DNA of 64,000 nt, taken from NCBI RefSeq assembly GCF_003129905.1, contig NZ_QFFM01000005.1:79802-143801 (forward strand), given 5' to 3'. The notes under the pieces are model-generated. The model saw only the letters and a list, made by a program, of their open reading frames with translations, was not told where the DNA came from and searched no databases. Positions 59,535 to 64,000 of this stretch are shown one piece after another. The first letter of the stretch is position 1. Every line of letters starts with the position of its first letter. Made by a program: the position numbers and the translations under genes. Source of the stretch: Bifidobacterium callitrichidarum. GTDB lineage: Bacteria > Actinomycetota > Actinomycetes > Actinomycetales > Bifidobacteriaceae.

Positions 59535-60230
59535 ATGGCAGAAACGCTTGCACATCGCTTTACGGAATTCCTGTTGGAATCCAACGCTTTGAAGTTCGGC
59601 GACTTCACCCTGAAGTCCGGCCGTCAGAGCCCCTACTTCATCAACGCCGGCGCCTTCGACGACGGCAAGAAGATCGCCACCTTGGGCGCCTTCTACGCCG
59701 AGAAGATCAGCCAGGCGATCGTGCACAACACCATCCCGCGCGACATCGACACCGTGTTCGGCCCGGCCTACAAGGGCATCCCGCTGGCCGTCTCCACCGC
59801 GATCGCGCTGACCGCCGGCCACAACATGACCGTGGGCTACACCTTCGATCGCAAGGAGAAGAAGGATCACGGCGACGGCGGCTGGATGGTCGGCACCCCG
59901 CTCACCGACGGCATGAAGGTGCTGCTTGTGGACGACGTGATGACCGCCGGCACCGCCGTGCGCGAGGTGATCCCCAAGCTCAAGGCCGAGGCCAACGTCG
60001 AGGTCGTAGGCCTGGTGCTCTCCGTGGACCGCATGGAGAAGACCAAGGATTCAGATTTGTCCGCCGTCAAGGCCGTGGAGCAGGAGTTCGGCTTCCCGGT
60101 GCTCGCCATCGCCAACGTGCGTGAGATCTTCGACGCCGCCGCCAAGATGAAGAAGTCCGACGGCACTCCGCTGCTCGACCAGGACATCAAGCAGCGCGCC
60201 GAGGCGTACCTCGAGCAGTACGGCGCCTGA
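59535..60230 (+). CDS. pyrE: Orotate phosphoribosyltransferase
   Basis: PyrE attaches orotate to PRPP, giving OMP for PyrF. The 231-aa protein has the N-terminal [16 protein letters not shown] hood, [10 protein letters not shown], the flexible catalytic loop [13 protein letters not shown] and the PRPP-binding motif [13 protein letters not shown]. The ATG at 59535 follows CAGAGGAG. A large hairpin after the stop ends the pyr cluster. Confidence 0.96.
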   Translation: MAETLAHRFTEFLLESNALKFGDFTLKSGRQSPYFINAGAFDDGKKIATLGAFYAEKISQAIVHNTIPRDIDTVFGPAYKGIPLAVSTAIALTAGHNMTVGYTFDRKEKKDHGDGGWMVGTPLTDGMKVLLVDDVMTAGTAVREVIPKLKAEANVEVVGLVLSVDRMEKTKDSDLSAVKAVEQEFGFPVLAIANVREIFDAAAKMKKSDGTPLLDQDIKQRAEAYLEQYGA

Positions 60231-60264
60231 TAGGGCAAATCACGCCTAACTAATTCGAATTCAT

Positions 60265-60315
60265 CGATAACGAAGAAACGCTCCTTGCAAACCAAGGGGC
60301 GTTTCTTCGTTATCG
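60265..60315 (+). terminator. Hairpin terminator after pyrE
   Basis: CGATAACGAAGAAACGC (60265-60281) pairs perfectly over 17 bp with 60299-60315; the loop can extend the stem further. The T run is inside the right arm (GTTTCTTCG), not after it. Confidence 0.7.
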
Positions 60316-60367
60316 GGCCTACTATGAAGTCGAATGCAACGGAACCTGCATGGAAGGAGCATCGGCC

Positions 60368-60556
60368 ATGGACATGATGGTGTCTGTTATTGCAGTGGCT
60401 GTTATGGCGTTGGGGTATTTCGCCGGCACACAGCATTATCTCGATTCGCGTGCGGACAAGCTGGCGAAAGGCGGTACGTTGGACCGGCAAAACGCCAAGG
60501 AAGTTCGCGAGCTTGCCGACAAGGTGGATCCGAACCGGTACTATCCGTCGATTTGA
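60368..60556 (+). CDS. Small membrane protein, 62 aa
   Basis: From the ATG at 60368 (GGAAGGAGC eight bases upstream) the product has one N-terminal membrane helix (VSVIAVAVMALGYFAG) and a polar tail with DRQNAKEVRELADKVDP. I recognise no family. The strong ribosome binding site and the sensible topology support it as a real gene. It is a single-gene unit between the pyr cluster and the coiled-coil pair. Confidence 0.65.
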   Translation: MDMMVSVIAVAVMALGYFAGTQHYLDSRADKLAKGGTLDRQNAKEVRELADKVDPNRYYPSI

Positions 60557-60662
60557 TGCCGGTATAGGGCGTCAATGGCTTCGGCGGCGTATTCGGCGAT
60601 GTCAAGATGAACATTGGGTGACTTCGCTGTAGACCGCGGTACCGGCTCACTACAGTGGAAGT

Positions 60663-61424
60663 ATGAGTGATGATGCGCGGGCCCAAGTGCCGATGGATGG
60701 GGGAGAAACGTCGGGCAAACCGGGCGGCCGCCGGAAGGATATTGTCCGCATCGCCATCGCGGTGATTGTTGCTGCCGTATTGGTGTTTGCCGGTGCTTTC
60801 GCTGTGGGTCGGTTCACCGAAAACCCCACAAAAGATCAGGCTTATCTGGACGTGGAGGCGAAGGCAGCCAAAGTCGAGGAACAGGTCGCGAGCAACCGCA
60901 AGAAGACTGAGGAACTGACCACTCAGCGCGACGACTTGCGCGAACAGGCAGCCAAAGCCGAAAAGCAAATCGAGGACGACAAGAAGGCTTTCAGCCAGTA
61001 CGGCGGCAACACGGCGGTGGGGGCCGAACCGCTGACCATCGAATCCATCACACTCAAACCGGACACGTTCTACGAAGAATACGGCGCGCAATCCGGCCTG
61101 ACCAAGTACCTGTACCCGCAGATCACGGTACGCAACACCTCGGGGCATGTGATCTACGACATCAGCCTGCGCATGGACATCATCGGCGCGGACGGCAAGG
61201 TGCTGAAGAACGGTGCCTCCGCGTACGTGGATTACGTGGTGCTCTACCCCGGCAAAACCGCAGTGTGCGAGGGTATGATTCAGGACGAAGGATTCTCCGG
61301 CGCCACGTTGAAGCCGACCGGATACTACATGAGCATCCCCAACACCAGTGGTGACGGCGGCTCCGACAAGACGACCGACAGTCACGAATTCGGCAAGGAC
61401 GTCAAGACGGTGGTGATCCCATGA
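60663..61424 (+). CDS. Membrane-anchored coiled-coil protein A
   Basis: The 253-aa protein has a short cytoplasmic start, one membrane helix (residues about 27-49, IVRIAIAVIVAAVLVFAGAFAVG), then a coiled coil (about 58-110, rich in Lys, Glu, Gln). It ends with a beta-sandwich-like extracellular domain containing LYPQITVRNTSGHVIYDISL, reminiscent of FxLYD-type domains. The stop overlaps the next gene's ATG by four bases. The next protein has the same layout, so the pair are paralogues. Function unknown; a surface or cell-wall role is plausible. Confidence 0.75.
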   Translation: MSDDARAQVPMDGGETSGKPGGRRKDIVRIAIAVIVAAVLVFAGAFAVGRFTENPTKDQAYLDVEAKAAKVEEQVASNRKKTEELTTQRDDLREQAAKAEKQIEDDKKAFSQYGGNTAVGAEPLTIESITLKPDTFYEEYGAQSGLTKYLYPQITVRNTSGHVIYDISLRMDIIGADGKVLKNGASAYVDYVVLYPGKTAVCEGMIQDEGFSGATLKPTGYYMSIPNTSGDGGSDKTTDSHEFGKDVKTVVIP

Positions 61425-62404
61425 GCGACGAACACGACGAACAGACCGGGCATCAGCGTGACGAACACGATGAACAGACCGGGCATCAGCGTGACGAACA
61501 CGCCGAGCATATCGAGCACGGCAAGGGGCCCGGCCGGCATGACGCCGGGAATCATGAACCAGAACTACAGCGGCTGTTCACTCATCAAGGGCCGCTGAAC
61601 ACCTCGGTTCCCACCAATGAGAACATGACCATAGGCGACCGGGTATTCCTGCTGTTGGACAAAGCATTCACCAGTCTCGGACAGGCTGCGGGAATGATTA
61701 CGCGAGTGGCTTCCGGAAAGGCCAGCGCTGACGAACGCGCACGTTGGGATGCCGCCAAGGGCCCGCTTGCCGTGGCAGCCAAAACGGCTGGAATCGTGGT
61801 CTGCGTGCTTGTGCTTGCGGGAACCGGCGTCATCGCCTACCGTCTCGGCGGTCAGTCCGTGATAGTCAAGGACACGCCGCAATACCAGAAGGCAAGCCAG
61901 AACCTCAAGTGGGCCAATGTGGACCTGATGGAATCCGAGCAGGATGTGGCCAACCGTCAGAAGCAGATCAAACAGGCCAAAGCCACCATCGATCAGGCGA
62001 AGCAGGATCGCGAGAAATACGGCAATGTCGTGGATGAGGTCAAGCAGGCGCAGCAGCAGAACAAGGAACCGGCACTGACCGTAACCGCGATCGGGGATCC
62101 CACGCAGAGCTACCTGTATTACGAGACGCCGATAACCGTGCACAACAACACGCAACAGGCGTATTCCTCGTTCAACGTGTATTTCCAGGCGCTGGATGGC
62201 GACGGCAACGTGCTGCACTCGGCGTATGCGATGGGCGAAAGCGAGACGACCTGCGAGCCTAACGCCGATTGCGCTCTCAGCATCTTCGACGATTTCAACC
62301 CGGCCGGGTCGAAGCTGATGCCCACCTACTGGGGTGTGACCGCGACCAGCGGTGGCAGCGAATACGGCCGTTACGGTGCTGATGCGATGAGCAAGCAGTT
62401 CTAG
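61421..62404 (+). CDS. Membrane-anchored coiled-coil protein B with N-terminal repeats
   Basis: The 327-aa paralogue starts at 61421 inside the preceding gene's end (ATGA). Its N-terminus has an 11-residue unit, DEHDEQTGHQR, repeated twice and then partly (DEHAEHIEHGK), encoded by a 33-bp tandem repeat at 61425-61502. A membrane helix follows (about 128-146, AGIVVCVLVLAGTGVIAY), then a coiled coil with QKQIKQAKATIDQAKQDREK, and a C-terminal domain with YYETPITVHNNTQQAYSSFNVYF, like protein A. The His/Glu-rich repeats are probably cytoplasmic and variable in number. Function unknown. Confidence 0.75.
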   Translation: MSDEHDEQTGHQRDEHDEQTGHQRDEHAEHIEHGKGPGRHDAGNHEPELQRLFTHQGPLNTSVPTNENMTIGDRVFLLLDKAFTSLGQAAGMITRVASGKASADERARWDAAKGPLAVAAKTAGIVVCVLVLAGTGVIAYRLGGQSVIVKDTPQYQKASQNLKWANVDLMESEQDVANRQKQIKQAKATIDQAKQDREKYGNVVDEVKQAQQQNKEPALTVTAIGDPTQSYLYYETPITVHNNTQQAYSSFNVYFQALDGDGNVLHSAYAMGESETTCEPNADCALSIFDDFNPAGSKLMPTYWGVTATSGGSEYGRYGADAMSKQF

Positions 62405-62515
62405 GCGACGTAACGCGGTTCATACGGGAATGGCAGCAGGGGCCCGATTCCGCCGTGTGTTGCCGGCCGTCATGCATGAGCGCGGTTTGAGACGTTTGCC
62501 GAATCCATGTTCGAT

Positions 62516-62635
62516 GAAACCGTCACTATGTATGCGGTTCGACGAGAGCGCCGCATACATAGTGACGGTTTCGCTGCTTGAAACGACATTAAGTACGCGG
62601 CACCTTCGTTGAGACGCATACATAGTGACGGTTGG
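62516..62635. repeat. CACTATGTATGCGG hairpins, second locus
   Basis: The first hairpin has perfect 22-bp arms (62516-62537 and 62551-62572) containing CACTATGTATGCGG. The second is degraded: ACATTAAGTACGCGG on the left against ACGCATACATAGTGACGGTT on the right, with loop CACCTTCGTTGAG, like the second hairpin at 7323-7365. Tandem hairpins with the same second loop at two distant loci suggest a copied unit. The gap 62405-62748 holds no gene. Confidence 0.8.
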
Positions 62636-62684
62636 AGACGGCACCGCGCAGGGCGGGGTGTGATTATGACGCGAATTCATATGA

Positions 62685-62727
62685 AAGTGGGTAAGACAAC
62701 TCCCGATGGGAGCTGTCTTACCCACTT
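62685..62727 (-). terminator. Terminator of the LysR-type regulator gene
   Basis: AAGTGGGTAAGACAACTCCC (62685-62704) pairs with 62708-62727 over 20 bases with one mismatch. On the minus strand it lies just after the regulator's stop and runs into TTTC. Confidence 0.7.
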
Positions 62728-62748
62728 ACTCGTCTCCGCGTATGACTG

Positions 62749-63672
62749 TCAGTCGATGAGCTTATAGCCGTGGTCGGCCACCACGGACTTGAGCTTGGTG
62801 AGGTAGGTTTCGGCCGCCTTGGACAGTTTGGCGCGCTCGTTGGTAATCCAGCCCACCAGCATCGTCTCGTCGGTGTCGAGCGGGACCGTGACAATCTTCT
62901 CGTTGTTGAGGTCGCCGTTGTCGATGCCGGTGCAGACTGTGTAACCGTTGAGGCCGATGATGAAGTTGAGGATCGTGGCGCGGTCGGTCACGTTGATTTG
63001 CTTGGGGGAATACTCCGGCCAGACCGCCTCTTCGTAGAAGTAGAAGGAGCCTTCTTCACCCTGCTCGTACTGGATGAACGGGTAGGGTTTCAGATCCTCC
63101 ATGGTCACAACCTTCTTGGAAGCCAGCGGGTTGTTGCGAGAGATGAATACGTGCAGCGGGGCGCGGAAGAGCGGATGGAATTCGAGGTGCTTCTCGCGCA
63201 GGAGCTTGCCGATCACGTCCTTGTTGAAATCGGACAGGTAGATGATGCCGATTTCGGACTGCATGTTGGCAACCTGGTTGATGATGTCGCGCGTGCGGGT
63301 CTCGCGAATGGTGAACTCGTATTCGTCGGACTTGATGGAGTTGATCATCTCCACGAACGCCTCGACGGCGAACATGTAGTGCTGGGTGGAGACTTGGCAC
63401 AGCTGCTTGCGCGGCTTGGCGTGCTTGTAGCGCTCCTCGAGCAGGTCGGCCTGGTCGAGCACTTGGCGGGCGTAGGTCAGGAACTCGGCGCCGTCCACGG
63501 TCAGGGCGATGCCCTGCGAGGAGCGGGTGAAGATCTCGATGCCCAGCTCGTTCTCCAGTTCCTTCACGGAGGAGCTCAGCGCCGGCTGGGAGACGTACAG
63601 GGCGTGCGAAGCCTCGTTCATGGACCCGCATTCGACGATTTTGACGATGTATTTCAGCTGCAGCAGTGTCAT
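62749..63672 (-). CDS. LysR-family transcriptional regulator
   Basis: This 307-aa regulator has an N-terminal winged helix-turn-helix (LKYIVKIVECGSMNEASHALYVSQPALSSSVKELE, residues 6-40), a linker helix, and a two-lobe inducer-binding domain with VSTQHYMFAVEAF, IGIIYLSDF and NPLASKKVV. Members sense a small metabolite and control nearby or divergent genes. No divergent target lies within the window, so the target may be just past the right edge. The ATG is at 63672 on the minus strand. Confidence 0.92.
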   Translation of the reverse strand: MTLLQLKYIVKIVECGSMNEASHALYVSQPALSSSVKELENELGIEIFTRSSQGIALTVDGAEFLTYARQVLDQADLLEERYKHAKPRKQLCQVSTQHYMFAVEAFVEMINSIKSDEYEFTIRETRTRDIINQVANMQSEIGIIYLSDFNKDVIGKLLREKHLEFHPLFRAPLHVFISRNNPLASKKVVTMEDLKPYPFIQYEQGEEGSFYFYEEAVWPEYSPKQINVTDRATILNFIIGLNGYTVCTGIDNGDLNNEKIVTVPLDTDETMLVGWITNERAKLSKAAETYLTKLKSVVADHGYKLID

Positions 63673-64000
63673 AAATAACGGTTATATCAGTATGGTGCGT
63701 CAAAGGTTGGAATTATAACGATTCCCACGCAGGTGCACTCTAAGAACACTCTATTTTTTTCGGTATCGGTTGTGGAACCGGATGGAGCGAAATCGAAGAT
63801 TTCGCGAACTTATTTCGAATGGAGTACGGACTCTCGGCGTAACAACCGTCTTGCTGCGCAACTTGATTTGATCGATGATCTCGGTGGCCAAAGCAAAGTC
63901 CGAACAGTAAACGTCGGTGGGTACGAGGTGCCTCATTTGAAAATGAGCGCGTAATCCGGAGTGGTGCCTCACCTGTGGTGAGCGTGAAATCCTAGTCCGC
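63673..64000. promoter_or_regulatory. Spacer upstream of the LysR-type gene
   Basis: Short dyads lie close to the regulator's start: ATAACGGTTAT at about 63677, and GGAATTATAACGATTCC at about 63709, which fits the T-N11-A form of LysR sites. GCGAAATCGAAGATTTCGC (63787-63805) is a tight 8-bp hairpin. A GTG-started 73-codon frame at 63733-63954 has no ribosome binding site or known domain, so I do not call it. Near the end, CTCACCTGTGGTGAG forms another small hairpin. Confidence 0.4.

Noticed and set aside
61425..61502. Tandem 33-bp repeat considered as a CRISPR fragment
   Set aside because: The units are contiguous without spacers and are in frame within a coding region.
63733..63954. GTG-started 73-codon frame at the right edge
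   Set aside because: There is no ribosome binding site and no recognisable domain, and it overlaps probable operator sequences.

Overview
The window comes from a high-GC Gram-positive genome, almost certainly Bifidobacterium and probably of the B. longum group. The signs are strong GAGG-type ribosome binding sites, GC-rich third codon positions, an actinobacterial-type glycogen synthase, a GH129-type alpha-N-acetylgalactosaminidase and general gene content. The species call rests on recognition, not on a search.

Layout. 1-7 kb: a small hypothetical gene and the gltB-gltD glutamate synthase operon, which ends at a clear terminator. 7-26 kb: accessory metabolism and envelope genes (C39-like cysteine peptidase, oligopeptide-binding lipoprotein, GH129 glycosidase, zinc-ribbon membrane protein, glycogen synthase, lone ABC ATPase, alcohol dehydrogenase, HAD phosphatase, nitrilase-family amidohydrolase, SDR, aldo-keto reductase, CmpB-like membrane protein, TPP-riboswitch-controlled tenA). 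The spacers here are rich in repeats. 27.1-44.3 kb: a complete type 1 BREX phage-defence locus in the order brxA-brxB-brxC-pglX-[cargo]-pglZ-brxL. The cargo between pglX and pglZ is an AT-rich ApeA/HEPN-like gene, a decayed AlbA_2 (Schlafen-type) pseudogene, and an AAA/DUF4143 ATPase gene whose stop overlaps the pglZ start. 44.4-60.3 kb: housekeeping genes for tRNA methylation (trmI), a SixA-like phosphatase, methionine and one-carbon metabolism (metE, metF), nitrogen control (glnE), and the de novo pyrimidine genes pyrB-pyrI-pyrC-pyrF-pyrK-pyrD-pyrE. 60.3-64 kb: a small membrane protein, two related membrane-anchored coiled-coil proteins, and a LysR regulator.

How the genes work together. 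GltBD and GlnE belong to ammonium assimilation. MetE and MetF supply methionine and its methyl donor. The pyr genes encode every step from carbamoyl-aspartate to UMP. The BREX genes should act together: PglX methylates host DNA, BrxC, PglZ and BrxL take part in exclusion of unmethylated phage, and the cargo genes look like added defence or regulatory functions.

The most unusual features are non-coding. (1) A roughly 47-nt double-hairpin repeat is scattered through intergenic spacers, often as inverted pairs, and is also inserted twice in frame inside pglX. There the two copies form direct repeats 489 nt apart flanking the SAM-binding motif. (2) A 224-bp MITE with 26-bp terminal inverted repeats and an 8-bp target duplication lies at 17332-17555. 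(3) A second hairpin family is built on the core CACTATGTATGCGG. (4) Three copies of a TCGACTAT-like motif at exactly 41-nt spacing lie upstream of the AAA/DUF4143 gene. I saw no tRNA, rRNA, CRISPR array or intact transposase gene.
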